The notes: a model not told the origin generated them from the letters alone. DNA of 64,000 bases from Sphingomonas sp. Leaf34 (GCF_001421805.1 NZ_LMLC01000003.1:310236-374235); one strand, 5' to 3'. Counted from the stretch's first letter, positions 1-7,942 are shown. Made by a program: numbers and translations.

Positions 1-59
1 TTTGCATACGCCGCTGGGGCGTCGCGGACAAAGCGCGGGATGGCAAAATCGGGTGGCAG

Positions 60-452
60 TCACGCCTCGTAGATCGCCTCCGCTACGAACACGCCCGGCT
101 CAACCGAGCGCCAGGCCCGGGCGACGTTTCCGCCCAGGATCACCCAGACGGCCCCATCCCCCATCGCCTGGACGGCGTCGCGCGGCGAAGGGATCGGCAA
201 GCCCGACGGGTGCGAGTGATAGTGGCCAATAACCGCGGCGCCACCAGCCCTTGCCCGCCGATGCGCCGCGAACAAAGCCGTCGGATCGATCTCGAACGCC
301 CGCGCTGGATCCGTCGCGACGTTCGCGCACGGCTCCGCGGCCTCGATCCGATCTCCGGCCCCCAGTAACAGCCCACAGATCTCAGCCTCGAGCGATGCGG
401 CCGCCTGCGCCAACATTCGCCGCAGCACTTCGCTTGAAATCGTCACACTCAT
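60..452 (-). CDS. JAMM/MPN-domain metalloprotease-like protein (Mov34/PAD-1 family)
   Basis: Predicted cytoplasmic zinc isopeptidase-like protein of 130 aa. It has a complete JAMM signature: Glu24 in an EICGLLLG strand, then His79-x-His81, Ser89 and Asp92 in HSHPSGLPIPSPRD. Eukaryotic relatives remove ubiquitin; short bacterial members are linked to sulfur-carrier cleavage or remain uncharacterised, so the substrate here is unknown. I chose the ATG at 452 (MSVTISSE) because the longer reading back to 500 would run into the opposite gene. It is divergent from rluD with only 17 bases between the start codons, so promoters must lie partly inside the neighbouring coding regions. No sulfur-carrier or ubiquitin-like gene is adjacent. 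Confidence 0.85.
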   Translation of the reverse strand: MSVTISSEVLRRMLAQAAASLEAEICGLLLGAGDRIEAAEPCANVATDPARAFEIDPTALFAAHRRARAGGAAVIGHYHSHPSGLPIPSPRDAVQAMGDGAVWVILGGNVARAWRSVEPGVFVAEAIYEA

Positions 453-469
453 CGCCACATCGCTACGAC

Positions 470-1417
470 ATGGACCGGGGGGTTTCCATCGTCGAAGCAT
501 CGATCACGCCGGCCACGGATGGCTGGAGGCTCGATCGCGCGCTCGCCGAACTGCTACCCGACATGTCTCGGGAGCGGTTGAAGACACTGATCGCCGCAGG
601 GCAGGTGACGCTCAACGGCCGCGAATGGCGCGATTCGGCGAAGAAGGTTGCGACCTGCCAGACGTTCGCGATTGCGATCCCGCCGCCAACCCCGCTGCAC
701 AACGAAGCGCAGGATATCCCGCTCGTCATCGCCTATGAAGACGACGACCTGATCGTGATCGACAAGCCGGCCGGGCTCGTCGTTCATCCGGCGGCTGGCA
801 ATTTCGACGGGACGCTCGTCAACGCGCTGCTCCATCATTGCGCAGGCAATTTGTCTGGGATCGGCGGCGTCGCGCGGCCCGGTATTGTCCACCGCATCGA
901 CAAGGACACGTCGGGGCTGATGATCGCGGCAAAAACCGACCGCGCGCACGAGGGCCTGGCCAAGCAGTTCCATGATCACAGCATCGATCGCCGCTACAAG
1001 GCCATCGTCGGGGGCATTCCTCGCCCGTCAAGCGGCACCGTCAACGCGCCGCTCGCGCGCAGTCCGCAGAATCGCAAGAAGATCGCGATCGTCGAGGGCG
1101 GCAAACGCGCGGTTACGCACTTTTCGACTATAAAGAGCTTACGCGCTGCAGCGTTGATCGAATGTCGGCTCGAAACCGGTCGCACGCACCAGGTGCGCGT
1201 GCACATGGCGTCGATCGGCCATGCCTTGTTGGGCGACCCGGTCTATGGTAGAACAAAGCAAGCTCAGAAGTCGTTGCTCGATACGCTCGGGTTCCGTCGC
1301 CAGGCGTTGCACGCGGCCCATCTTGGGTTCATCCATCCGGTGAAAAGCATCGCTTTGGCGTTCGAAAGCGAAATGCCCGCAGACATGCAGGAACTGTTCA
1401 CCCAGCTTGACGTATAG
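470..1417 (+). CDS. rluD: RluA/RluD-family 23S rRNA pseudouridine synthase
   Basis: Isomerises uridine to pseudouridine in RNA; RluD proper modifies helix 69 of 23S rRNA. The 315-aa protein has an N-terminal S4 RNA-binding region (about residues 17-77) followed by the catalytic domain, with the family motif HRIDKDTSG at 141-149 and catalytic Asp144. The pair of domains and length fit RluD better than the S4-less RluA. The ATG at 470 is the first start giving a normal N-terminus; the longer reading upstream is antisense to the JAMM gene. It is followed 57 bases later by rpoH. RluD versus RluC is inferred from domain layout, not proven. Confidence 0.88.
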   Translation: MDRGVSIVEASITPATDGWRLDRALAELLPDMSRERLKTLIAAGQVTLNGREWRDSAKKVATCQTFAIAIPPPTPLHNEAQDIPLVIAYEDDDLIVIDKPAGLVVHPAAGNFDGTLVNALLHHCAGNLSGIGGVARPGIVHRIDKDTSGLMIAAKTDRAHEGLAKQFHDHSIDRRYKAIVGGIPRPSSGTVNAPLARSPQNRKKIAIVEGGKRAVTHFSTIKSLRAAALIECRLETGRTHQVRVHMASIGHALLGDPVYGRTKQAQKSLLDTLGFRRQALHAAHLGFIHPVKSIALAFESEMPADMQELFTQLDV

Positions 1418-1474
1418 ATAATCGATACCATGCCGCAGTGCGGCAATCGGGGTCAGCAGAAAGGGATTACGACC

Positions 1475-2377
1475 ATGGCAGCCCGCTCCAACGTTCCAGC
1501 GACGATTCCTGCGCTCGGCAGCGAGGCGGGTCTCAATCGCTATCTCGCCGAGATCAAGAAATTTCCGCTGCTGAAACCCGAGCAGGAATATATGCTCGCC
1601 AAGCGCTTCCAAGAGCATGGCGATACCGAGGCGGCGGCGCAGCTCGTGACCTCGCACCTCCGTCTCGTGGCGAAGATCGCGATGGGCTATCGCGGTTATG
1701 GCCTGCCGACGTCGGAACTCATTTCCGAGGGCAATATCGGCTTGATGCAGGGTGTTAAGAAGTTCGAGCCCGAGCGCGGCTTCCGTTTGGCCACTTACGC
1801 CATGTGGTGGATCCGCGCGTCAATCCAGGAATATATCCTGCGCTCGTGGAGCCTGGTAAAAATGGGCACCACCGCGGCACAGAAGAAGCTGTTCTTCAAC
1901 CTGCGGCGGATGAAGAGCCGGCTCGACGCGTTCGAGGATGGCGATCTGCGCCCCGAGCATGTTACCAAGATCGCGACCGATCTGGGCGTCGCGGAAACCG
2001 ACGTCGTCAGCATGAACCGCCGCATGGCGATGGGCGGCGACACGTCGCTCAATGTCCCGATGCGCGAAGATGGCGACGGGCAATGGCAGGATTGGCTGCA
2101 GGACGATGCGCCGTTGCAGGACAAGATCGTGGCCGACGCGCAGGAAGCTGATGTCCGCCACTCGATGCTGGTATCGGCAATGGACGACCTCAACGAACGC
2201 GAGCAGCATATCTTGACCGAGCGGCGCCTGACCGACGATCCCAAGACGCTCGAGGAGCTGTCGCAGGTCTACAACGTCTCGCGCGAACGCGTGCGGCAGA
2301 TTGAGGTTCGTGCCTTCGAGAAACTGCAAAAGGCGATGATGCGGATCGCCGGCGAGAAACGCCTGCTGGCGGCATAA
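1475..2377 (+). CDS. rpoH: RNA polymerase heat-shock sigma factor sigma-32
   Basis: Alternative sigma factor directing RNA polymerase to heat-shock promoters. The 300-aa protein has region 2 (HLRLVAKIAMGYRGYG onward, with the GNIGLMQGVKKF and YAMWWIRASIQEYI segments at about residues 87-121), the RpoH-specific box QKKLFFNLR at 136-144, and a region 4 helix-turn-helix ending in VSRERVRQIEVRAFEKLQ near residue 270. The length is typical. The ATG at 1475 (MAARSN) gives the normal RpoH start; an upstream in-frame ATG at 1430 lies just after rluD and would add an unrelated leader. The RpoH box is a known target of FtsH/DnaK control. Housekeeping RpoD would be roughly twice as long, so this is not RpoD. 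Confidence 0.95.
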   Translation: MAARSNVPATIPALGSEAGLNRYLAEIKKFPLLKPEQEYMLAKRFQEHGDTEAAAQLVTSHLRLVAKIAMGYRGYGLPTSELISEGNIGLMQGVKKFEPERGFRLATYAMWWIRASIQEYILRSWSLVKMGTTAAQKKLFFNLRRMKSRLDAFEDGDLRPEHVTKIATDLGVAETDVVSMNRRMAMGGDTSLNVPMREDGDGQWQDWLQDDAPLQDKIVADAQEADVRHSMLVSAMDDLNEREQHILTERRLTDDPKTLEELSQVYNVSRERVRQIEVRAFEKLQKAMMRIAGEKRLLAA

Positions 2378-2378
2378 C

Positions 2379-3650
2379 GTGCCACGCACCGTCGTCATCG
2401 GCGGCGGTGCAGCCGGCATTGCCGCAGCCCGAACACTGCATGATGCGGGTCGCGAGGTAATGGTGGTCGAGGCTAGCGATCGCCTGGGCGGCCGAGCCCG
2501 AAGCCTTCTCCTGGCCGATTTGCTCGCCCATCAAGGTCTAACGCATGGCCCGCCTTCCGCCTTGTCGCGATACCATGTCGACGCCGGTTGTGGTTGGCTT
2601 CACTCAGCGCAGCGCAATCCGTGGACTGCGATCGCGGCGGCGAAGGGTTTTTCCCTTGATCGCTCCGAGGCGAACTGGCGCATACAATGGCGCGACCTAG
2701 GCTTCCCGCCTGAAGAACAGGACGCTTCTTCGGAGGCATACCAGTCCTGGATCGCGCGGGCGCTGGCCGCACAAAATGGTCCGGACCGCCCTCTATCCGA
2801 CTTTATCGACGCAGACGATAAGTGGCGTCCCAAGATCGACGCGATCTCTGGTTACGCAAACGGCGCGAACCTCGGCCAAGTCTCGTTGCACGACTGGGCG
2901 GCCTACGAAGATGCCGCGACCGACGACAACTGGACGGTGAAGGAGGGCTACGGCACGCTCGTTACCAGCCACGCTGCGGGTCTCGCCGTCCGCTTCTCGA
3001 CGCCCGTCACACGCATTGATCACACCGGCCATTGCCTCAAACTTGACACCCCCGCGGGTACGATCGAGGCGGACCACGTCGTGGTCTGCGTTCCCACGAC
3101 GGTCCTCGCCACCGCGCAGATCGTGTTCGACCCGCCCCTCGCTGACAAGCATGCCGCCGCCGCAGACCTGCCGCTCGGCCTCGCCGACAAGCTGTTCCTC
3201 TACGTCGATCGCCCCGAATGGCCCAGCGACGCGCATCTGATCGGCAACCCGTACAGCGCCTGCACCGCAAGCCATCGCCTGTCGCCTTTTGGCTGGCCGA
3301 TCGTCGAGAGCTTCTTTGGTGGCGACTGTGCGGAGATGCTCGAGGACCGCGACGCCGCGCAGTTCGCGATCGACGAGCTCGTGGGACTGCTCGGCACCGG
3401 CTGGCGCAACAGATTTACCCCGCTCGCCGCGACGCGCTGGCGCCATGAACCTTATATTGGCGGCAGCTACAGCCACGCGCTGGTGGGCAAGGCTGCACAA
3501 CGCGGCGTCCTTGCGGCGCCGATCGATGGCCGGATCCACTTCGCCGGCGAGGCCTGCCATGCGTTCGATTTCTCGACCGCGCATGGCGCGTATGAGACGG
3601 GCGTCGCGGCGGCGCGCGCGATCATTGGCGAGCCCGCCTCGATCGCATAA
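2379..3650 (+). CDS. FAD-dependent amine oxidase-type oxidoreductase
   Basis: Flavoprotein of the monoamine/polyamine oxidase superfamily, 423 aa. The N-terminus carries the dinucleotide-binding motif VVIGGGAAGIAAA (residues 5-17), followed by the VVEASDRLGGRARS segment typical of FAD amine oxidases. Near the C-terminus GRIHFAGEACHAFDFSTAHGA is the second FAD-contacting motif, which in polyamine oxidases reads FAGE(A/H)T. It starts with GTG at 2379, one base after the rpoH stop, so it is probably co-transcribed with rpoH. The substrate is unknown; polyamines are possible, given the ornithine decarboxylase 10 kb away, but this is inference. No signal peptide is seen. Confidence 0.85.
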   Translation: MPRTVVIGGGAAGIAAARTLHDAGREVMVVEASDRLGGRARSLLLADLLAHQGLTHGPPSALSRYHVDAGCGWLHSAQRNPWTAIAAAKGFSLDRSEANWRIQWRDLGFPPEEQDASSEAYQSWIARALAAQNGPDRPLSDFIDADDKWRPKIDAISGYANGANLGQVSLHDWAAYEDAATDDNWTVKEGYGTLVTSHAAGLAVRFSTPVTRIDHTGHCLKLDTPAGTIEADHVVVCVPTTVLATAQIVFDPPLADKHAAAADLPLGLADKLFLYVDRPEWPSDAHLIGNPYSACTASHRLSPFGWPIVESFFGGDCAEMLEDRDAAQFAIDELVGLLGTGWRNRFTPLAATRWRHEPYIGGSYSHALVGKAAQRGVLAAPIDGRIHFAGEACHAFDFSTAHGAYETGVAAARAIIGEPASIA

Positions 3651-3659
3651 GGAGCGCCG

Positions 3660-4331
3660 ATGGGCTTCTTCCGCATTTTCGCCAAGATCGTCTTCGGGTT
3701 CGTCCTGATCACGGTCGCATGGGTCGGCATCTATCGGTTCGTGCCGGTACCGTTCACCTGGACGATGATGGGCGACGTGCTCAACGGCCATGGCGTGACG
3801 AAGGACTGGATGCCGCTGTCGGAGATGGATCCGGACATGGCGCGCGCGGCGATTGCGGGCGAGGATTCGCGATTCTGTTCGCATCATGGCTTTGATTTCA
3901 AGGCGATCGCGGGGGCGGCGGCGCGCAATGCGCGGGGCGGGCGGATCCGCGGTGGATCGACGATCAGCCAGCAGACCGCGAAGAACGCGTTCCTGTTCCA
4001 GGGCGGCGGCTATGTGCGCAAAGCGTTCGAGGCGTATTTTACGGTGCTGATCGAAGCGCTGTGGCCGAAGCGACGGATCATGGAGGTGTATCTCAACATC
4101 GCCGAGACCGGGATCGGGACCTACGGCGCCAATGCCGGGGCGATCCGCTATTTCAACCATGACGCGTCGAAGCTGTCGCCGACCGAGGCGGGGCGGATCG
4201 CTGCGGTGCTGCCGTTGCCCAAGAAGCGTGCGGCGATCGATCCGCATGGGTTCGTGCGCAAGCACGGAAATACGCTGTCGCGGCGGGTTTCGGTGGTGAG
4301 GAATGATGGGCTGGACAGCTGCCTGCGGTGA
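3660..4331 (+). CDS. mtgA: Monofunctional peptidoglycan glycosyltransferase
   Basis: Polymerises lipid II into glycan strands at the periplasmic face of the inner membrane. The 223-aa protein has an N-terminal membrane anchor (about residues 6-26) and a single GT51 domain. The catalytic Glu68 lies in GEDSRF, GGSTISQQTAKN spans 98-109, and KRRIMEVYLNIAETG spans about 137-151, the order expected for this family. There is no transpeptidase domain, so it is MtgA and not a class A penicillin-binding protein. It follows the amine oxidase gene by 9 bases with AAGGAG ahead of the ATG, and a GC-rich hairpin lies just downstream. Confidence 0.95.
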   Translation: MGFFRIFAKIVFGFVLITVAWVGIYRFVPVPFTWTMMGDVLNGHGVTKDWMPLSEMDPDMARAAIAGEDSRFCSHHGFDFKAIAGAAARNARGGRIRGGSTISQQTAKNAFLFQGGGYVRKAFEAYFTVLIEALWPKRRIMEVYLNIAETGIGTYGANAGAIRYFNHDASKLSPTEAGRIAAVLPLPKKRAAIDPHGFVRKHGNTLSRRVSVVRNDGLDSCLR

Positions 4332-4351
4332 GGCTGCCAGCGCCGCGAAAC

Positions 4352-4379
4352 TGCCGCCCCGGTGTTGGCCGGGGCGGTG
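4352..4379. terminator. GC-rich hairpin between convergent genes
   Basis: Perfect nine-pair stem CCGCCCCGG / CCGGGGCGG (4354-4362 and 4369-4377) with a six-base loop, extendable by G-T pairs. It sits in the 57-base gap between the ends of mtgA (plus) and the small membrane protein gene (minus). There is no clear T-run on either side, so intrinsic termination is inferred from position and stem strength only. Confidence 0.45.
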
Positions 4380-4388
4380 CAGCCTGGA

Positions 4389-4631
4389 TTACTGCGTCGA
4401 CTTCTCGACCGCGTCGCCGGCCTTGTCGGCAGCGCCGCCGACGCTCTTGGCCGCCGAGGTGATCGCCGCGTCCTTGCTGTTCTGCGCGCCCTGGCGGCTG
4501 AACAGGTAGAAGCCGCCGATCAGCACGGCGATCAGCAGGACGACCGCGATCATCGCGCCGCCACCGCCGCCGCGGCGTTCGATGACGGTGGTGTGGGTGG
4601 TCGGGGTCTCGACGATACGCTCTTCGGCCAT
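4389..4631 (-). CDS. Small single-pass membrane protein of unknown function
   Basis: An 80-aa protein whose family I do not recognise. It opens with a short polar segment (MAEERIVETPTTHTTVIERR), then five glycines and a strong hydrophobic stretch (MIAVVLLIAVLIGGFYLF, about residues 27-44). The tail is Ala/Lys/Asp-rich and probably helical (KDAAITSAAKSVGGAADKAG). The layout suggests an inner-membrane protein with a soluble tail. The ATG at 4631 is preceded by GGAGAGT; an upstream ATG at 4661 has no such site. It lies downstream of ybaB on the same strand with a 78-base gap. Confidence 0.7.
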   Translation of the reverse strand: MAEERIVETPTTHTTVIERRGGGGGAMIAVVLLIAVLIGGFYLFSRQGAQNSKDAAITSAAKSVGGAADKAGDAVEKSTQ

Positions 4632-4709
4632 GCTACTCTCCCTGATAACTGAGAGGCGCAACGCCGGCCGAAGACCGAATGTTCCCGTCCCGAAACGAAC
4701 CCGAAGTCG

Positions 4710-5033
4710 TTAGAACGGCAGCTTAAAGCCCGGGGGCAGCTGAAGCCCGCTGGTCATCTTCGACATTTCGGTGCCCGATACCGCGTCCGCCTTGGCGCGC
4801 GCATCGTTGAACGCCGCCGTCAGCAGATCCTCGAGCATCTGCTTCTCGCTCACCTGGATCAGCGAATCGTCGATCGCGATGCCGATGATCCGGCCCTTGG
4901 CCGACGCCTTGACCTTGACGAGCCCGCCGCCCGATGCGCCCTCGACCTCGATCGTGTCGAGATTGGCCTGCGCCTTTTCGAGCTCGCTCTGGACGTTCTG
5001 CGCCATGGCGAGGATTTCATCGATATTCTTCAT
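4710..5033 (-). CDS. ybaB: YbaB/EbfC nucleoid-associated protein
   Basis: Small DNA-binding protein of the YbaB/EbfC family, 107 aa, usually dimeric and nucleoid-associated. Recognisable features are the N-terminal helix MKNIDEILAMAQNVQSELEKAQ, the central strands GLVKVKASAKGRIIGIAIDDSL and the C-terminal GLQLPPGFKLPF tail. The start at 5033 overlaps the dnaX stop as ATGA, with AGGAG upstream, so it is translationally coupled to dnaX. The dnaX-ybaB pairing is conserved in many bacteria. Confidence 0.95.
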   Translation of the reverse strand: MKNIDEILAMAQNVQSELEKAQANLDTIEVEGASGGGLVKVKASAKGRIIGIAIDDSLIQVSEKQMLEDLLTAAFNDARAKADAVSGTEMSKMTSGLQLPPGFKLPF

Positions 5034-6700
5034 GCGTTGCTCCTTTGGCCGGGCCAATTTTCCATTCTGGTATCCGGGAACGCTTCGCGCGCTGCCCGGA
5101 CCAATGGCGAGTCCCAATATTTCAAACGGTTTGCCTCTTCAGCAGAGTCGGCCTGTTCCTTCAACGTCGGCTCGCCGGGCGCGTCGACGATCGACACTTT
5201 CCACGCAGTCCGCGTCACCGTCTTCAACAGCGTGTTGAGTTCGGCCAGCGTGTCCGCCGACACCGGGCGGCTGCCGCTGAGGATGAGTTCGGGCGGCGCA
5301 TAGCTGACGATCCGCGCGCCGTGTCGCAGCCGCGCGGCGATCGCGAGACCGCCTTGCTCGTCGAGCAGGTCGACCAGCGCCTCGAACGTCGGCGGCAGGA
5401 TCGGGCCGATCGGTTCAGGTGCCTTCGCAACGGGGGCTGGCTGGCTGGCCGGAGTCGGCAGCGACGGTGTGGCGGCGGGGGCTGCCCCGCTGGCGATCTG
5501 GCGGGCTAGTTCGCCGGGATCGGGCAAAGTCGACGCGTAGATCGCGCGCAACAGCGCCATCTCCGCCGCCTCGATCGGCAGCGCAGCCTTGGCGACCTCG
5601 TCATGCCCCTTGAGGAACAGCTGCCACAACCGGTGCAGCGCGGGGTAACCGAGCGATGCCGCCCATTCTTCACGCGCCGCGCGTTCCTCGGCCGGTTGCG
5701 CGGCGTCGGGCGGCGTGCCGACCTTGGTCAGCGTGATGCCGTGGACCGTCTCAAGCAGCGAGCGAAGCACCGACAGCGGGTCGACGCCATAATCATATTG
5801 CCGGCGCATCGCGGCGAGCGCGCCTGCCCCGTCGCCGGCGAGGATCAGCGTGAGCAGATCGCGCACCGCACCGCGATCGGACAGGCCGAGCATCTGGCGG
5901 ACCGCATCCGCCGTCACGCCGCCGCCTTCGAGGCCTGCATGCGCGATCGCCTGGTCGAGGATCGACAGCCCGTCGCGCGCCGAGCCTTCCGCGGCGCGCG
6001 CGATCAGCATCAGCGCCTCGGGGTCCGCGACGACGCCTTCTTCGGTCGACACCCACGCAAAGTGCTTGGCGAGCTGTTCGGCGGAGATGCGGCGCAGGTC
6101 GAACCGCTGACAGCGCGACAGGACCGTTACCGGCACCTTGTTCACTTCCGTGGTCGCGAACAGGAACTTCACATGCGGTGGCGGCTCCTCGAGCGTCTTG
6201 AGCAACGCGTTGAACGCGTTCTTCGACAGCATGTGGACTTCGTCGATGATGTAGATCTTGAAGCGCGCGGTGACCGCCGAATAACGCGACGCGTCGATGA
6301 TCTCGCGGACGTCGTCGACGCCGGTGTGGCTGGCGGCATCCATCTCGATCACGTCGATATGGCGGCCCTCGGCGATCGCGCGGCAGGGTTCGCAGACGCC
6401 GCACGGGTCGATCGTCGGGCCGCCCTGCCCGTCGGGACCGATGCAGTTGAGCGCCTTGGCGATCAGCCGCGCGGTCGACGTCTTGCCGACCCCGCGGACG
6501 CCGGTCATCAGGAAGGCGTGCGCGAGCCGGTCGCGCTTGATCGCGTTGCCCAGCGTCTGCACCATCGCATCCTGCCCGATGAGTTCGGAAAAGGTCTGCG
6601 GACGGTATTTGCGCGCGAGCACGCGGTAGGCGACATCCCCGGTTTGGGCTGGCGTCTTGGCCGGCTGCGGGGGTTCGCCCAGGTCGAAGGAATCTGACAT
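5030..6700 (-). CDS. dnaX: DNA polymerase III subunits tau/gamma
   Basis: Clamp-loader ATPase of the replicative polymerase. The 556-aa protein has a Walker A motif GVRGVGKTS at 67-75, a zinc-binding cluster (CNCIG-type Cys followed by CGVCEPC), Walker B IIDEVHML, the SRC motif in VLSRCQRFDL, and a long Pro/Ala-rich linker leading to a C-terminal tau region. The ATG at 6700 (MSDSFDL) was chosen because residues before it look like translated leader. I do not see a run of A residues that would clearly programme the frameshift making gamma in E. coli. The SRP RNA gene lies upstream on the same strand and ybaB is coupled downstream. Confidence 0.95.
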   Translation of the reverse strand: MSDSFDLGEPPQPAKTPAQTGDVAYRVLARKYRPQTFSELIGQDAMVQTLGNAIKRDRLAHAFLMTGVRGVGKTSTARLIAKALNCIGPDGQGGPTIDPCGVCEPCRAIAEGRHIDVIEMDAASHTGVDDVREIIDASRYSAVTARFKIYIIDEVHMLSKNAFNALLKTLEEPPPHVKFLFATTEVNKVPVTVLSRCQRFDLRRISAEQLAKHFAWVSTEEGVVADPEALMLIARAAEGSARDGLSILDQAIAHAGLEGGGVTADAVRQMLGLSDRGAVRDLLTLILAGDGAGALAAMRRQYDYGVDPLSVLRSLLETVHGITLTKVGTPPDAAQPAEERAAREEWAASLGYPALHRLWQLFLKGHDEVAKAALPIEAAEMALLRAIYASTLPDPGELARQIASGAAPAATPSLPTPASQPAPVAKAPEPIGPILPPTFEALVDLLDEQGGLAIAARLRHGARIVSYAPPELILSGSRPVSADTLAELNTLLKTVTRTAWKVSIVDAPGEPTLKEQADSAEEANRLKYWDSPLVRAAREAFPDTRMENWPGQRSNA

Positions 6701-7028
6701 TGCCGGCGTCATAGCGGGTGTGACGCCCGCTGTCGAAGGGGAGTGAAGTTCACAAAGTTCACACGCTGCGAAGCGTCTGTACTTGCGTTGCCGGGGCAGC
6801 GTGCCGGGCCGGCTTTGGGATGGGTGTGGGGCATGGACCGGGTTTGCCACAGTGTGACGCTGTAGGACAATGATTCGGAACGTTTCGGGAACGGTCTAGG
6901 CCAAACACATCGGGCCGGTGTCTGTGGGTGGACGAAGAAGTTTAGGAAGGGCGCTGCGGCTTAGCCGCATCGTCAGTCGGCGCTTTGCGCCGCTGGCCGC
7001 GCTCATGTTTGCCTGCAAACATTCGCGG
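6701..7028. other. Non-coding gap upstream of dnaX with tandem palindromes
   Basis: No convincing protein gene is present. The dnaX-proximal part contains a short direct repeat (AGTTCACAAAGTTCAC, about 6747-6762) that could belong to the dnaX promoter region. The distal part carries three successive palindromes: TGCGGC-TTA-GCCGCA at 6955-6969, CGGCGC-TTT-GCGCCG at 6978-6992, and ATGTTTGC-CT-GCAAACAT at 7005-7022. The last abuts the 3' end of the SRP RNA gene and may help end its transcription, although no T-run follows it. Confidence 0.6.
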
Positions 7029-7118
7029 TGGGAGCCGGGACGACCCGTGGCGAAATCGTTGTGGCTGCTTCCTTCCGGATCTGACCAAGTTGGCGACGAC
7101 CACGTCCGCCCGACTCCC
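7029..7118 (-). ncRNA. ffs: Signal recognition particle RNA (4.5S-type)
   Basis: RNA component of the signal recognition particle. Read on the minus strand it contains the conserved apical core GGTCAGATCCGGAAGGAAGC (7066-7085), the SRP RNA signature that binds Ffh. The outer ends pair: GGGAGTCGGG near the 5' end (7109-7118) with CCCGGCTCCC near the 3' end (7030-7039). A sigma-70-like promoter lies at the expected distance upstream. The size of about 90 nt fits the short bacterial form lacking an Alu domain. Its location upstream of dnaX recurs in many proteobacteria. Exact ends are inferred from the helix. Confidence 0.92.
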
Positions 7119-7124
7119 GCGGCG

Positions 7125-7153
7125 CATATGGCGGGGTCGGGCGGGATGATCAA
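7125..7153 (-). promoter_or_regulatory. Predicted sigma-70 promoter of ffs
   Basis: On the minus strand, TTGATC (7148-7153) and CATATG (7125-7130) are separated by 17 bases. This places transcription initiation about seven bases further on, at about 7118, exactly where the SRP RNA terminal helix begins. A short hairpin CAAGC-CTTA-GCTTG (7151-7164) overlaps the -35 box. Confidence 0.6.
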
Positions 7154-7199
7154 GCCTTAGCTTGCTACTTCGCCATCAGCGGCCAGATCAATGCCGCGA

Positions 7200-7439
7200 T
7201 CAGCGGTTGATGCGCACCGTGCGGCAGACGCGCTGGCGATGATGGTTGCGGTACACGTTGCGGCATACCTGGCGCGTGCGGACGACATGGCGACGATAGC
7301 CGGGGCGGCGATCCGTGTGGCGGACGACCGTACGCTCATGGACGACGGTGCGCTGTGCGGAGGCCTCTGCAGCGATCCCGACGGGCGCGAGACCGGTAAG
7401 CGCGACGAGACCTGCAGCGGCGATGGTAAAGAACTTCAT
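7200..7439 (-). CDS. Small secreted Arg/His-rich protein
   Basis: A 79-aa protein I cannot assign to a named family. It starts with a clear signal peptide (MKFFTIAAAGLVALTGLAP, cleavage probably after AEASAQ near residue 29). The mature part is very basic (many Arg and His) with two cysteines in the pattern QVCRN...RVCRT. GGAG precedes the ATG. The next gene upstream on the same strand encodes a similar kind of protein with a matching VCR...C ending, so the two look related in design. Export to the periplasm is inferred from the signal peptide. Confidence 0.72.
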   Translation of the reverse strand: MKFFTIAAAGLVALTGLAPVGIAAEASAQRTVVHERTVVRHTDRRPGYRRHVVRTRQVCRNVYRNHHRQRVCRTVRINR

Positions 7440-7517
7440 GGGGGTCTCCTACGTGACGCGAGCCCTGACGGACTGGCAACCTATGTTAAACAAAGCGGGT
7501 GTCGTTACGGTTCCGTA

Positions 7518-7832
7518 TCAGCGCCGGAAGCAGCGACGGACCGGGCCGTAATAGCCACGCTCGATCCGGCAGACGACGCGCGAGCGGCCATAGCCACGCG
7601 GGCCGCGATACCCGTAACCACCGCCACGATAGCCGCCGCGATAACCGCCATATCCGTGACGCGGGCCGTCCCAGCCTCGGCGGCCATGCCAGCCCCGGTC
7701 GCCGCGAGGCCCACGCCAGTCGTGGTGGCCGCGTGGACCGTCCCAGCCATGGCGCTGTGCATTGGCGGGGGCGGAAGCAAACAGCGTTCCCGCGGCCAAG
7801 GCGCCAGCGGCGAACATTGCGATGATCTTCAT
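7518..7832 (-). CDS. Small secreted Gly/Arg/Tyr-rich protein
   Basis: A 104-aa protein with a signal peptide (MKIIAMFAAGALAAGTLFAS, cleavage likely after ANAQ at residue 26). The mature part is low-complexity: repeated WDGPRG/WRGPRGD/WHGRRGWDGPR units, then GGYRGGYRGGGYGYRGPRGYG. It ends with VVCRIERGYYGPVRRCFRR. The two cysteines are spaced like those in the neighbouring 79-aa protein. The ATG at 7832 has GAGGAG upstream; an earlier ATG at 7862 lacks one. Function unknown; the composition resembles small envelope proteins common in alphaproteobacteria. Confidence 0.75.
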   Translation of the reverse strand: MKIIAMFAAGALAAGTLFASAPANAQRHGWDGPRGHHDWRGPRGDRGWHGRRGWDGPRHGYGGYRGGYRGGGYGYRGPRGYGRSRVVCRIERGYYGPVRRCFRR

Positions 7833-7942
7833 GTCCGGTACTCCTCTCAAGACCTCGTACATTGAGGCGATGAGAGGATAATCCGCTTAAGCGCGTGGAC
7901 GTTCCCTGAACCGTCCGTTGTCTTCCTGTAAGCTTTGCTGAC

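Noticed and set aside
2..232. 76-aa frame at the window start on the plus strand
   Set aside because: Pro/Arg-rich translation antisense to the JAMM gene; nothing can be supported for bases 1-59.
2793..4265. 490-codon open frame on the minus strand
   Set aside because: Antisense to the amine oxidase and mtgA genes, both of which have clear family motifs; composition is typical of a shadow frame.
5603..6697. 364-codon open frame antisense to dnaX
   Set aside because: No motif, and dnaX on the other strand is certain.
5030..6700. Programmed frameshift site in dnaX for a gamma subunit
   Set aside because: I looked for an A-rich slippery run followed by a hairpin and found none that I could defend.
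6896..7153. 85-aa open frame on the minus strand
   Set aside because: It lies across the SRP RNA gene and its promoter; the translation has no domain or ribosome site.
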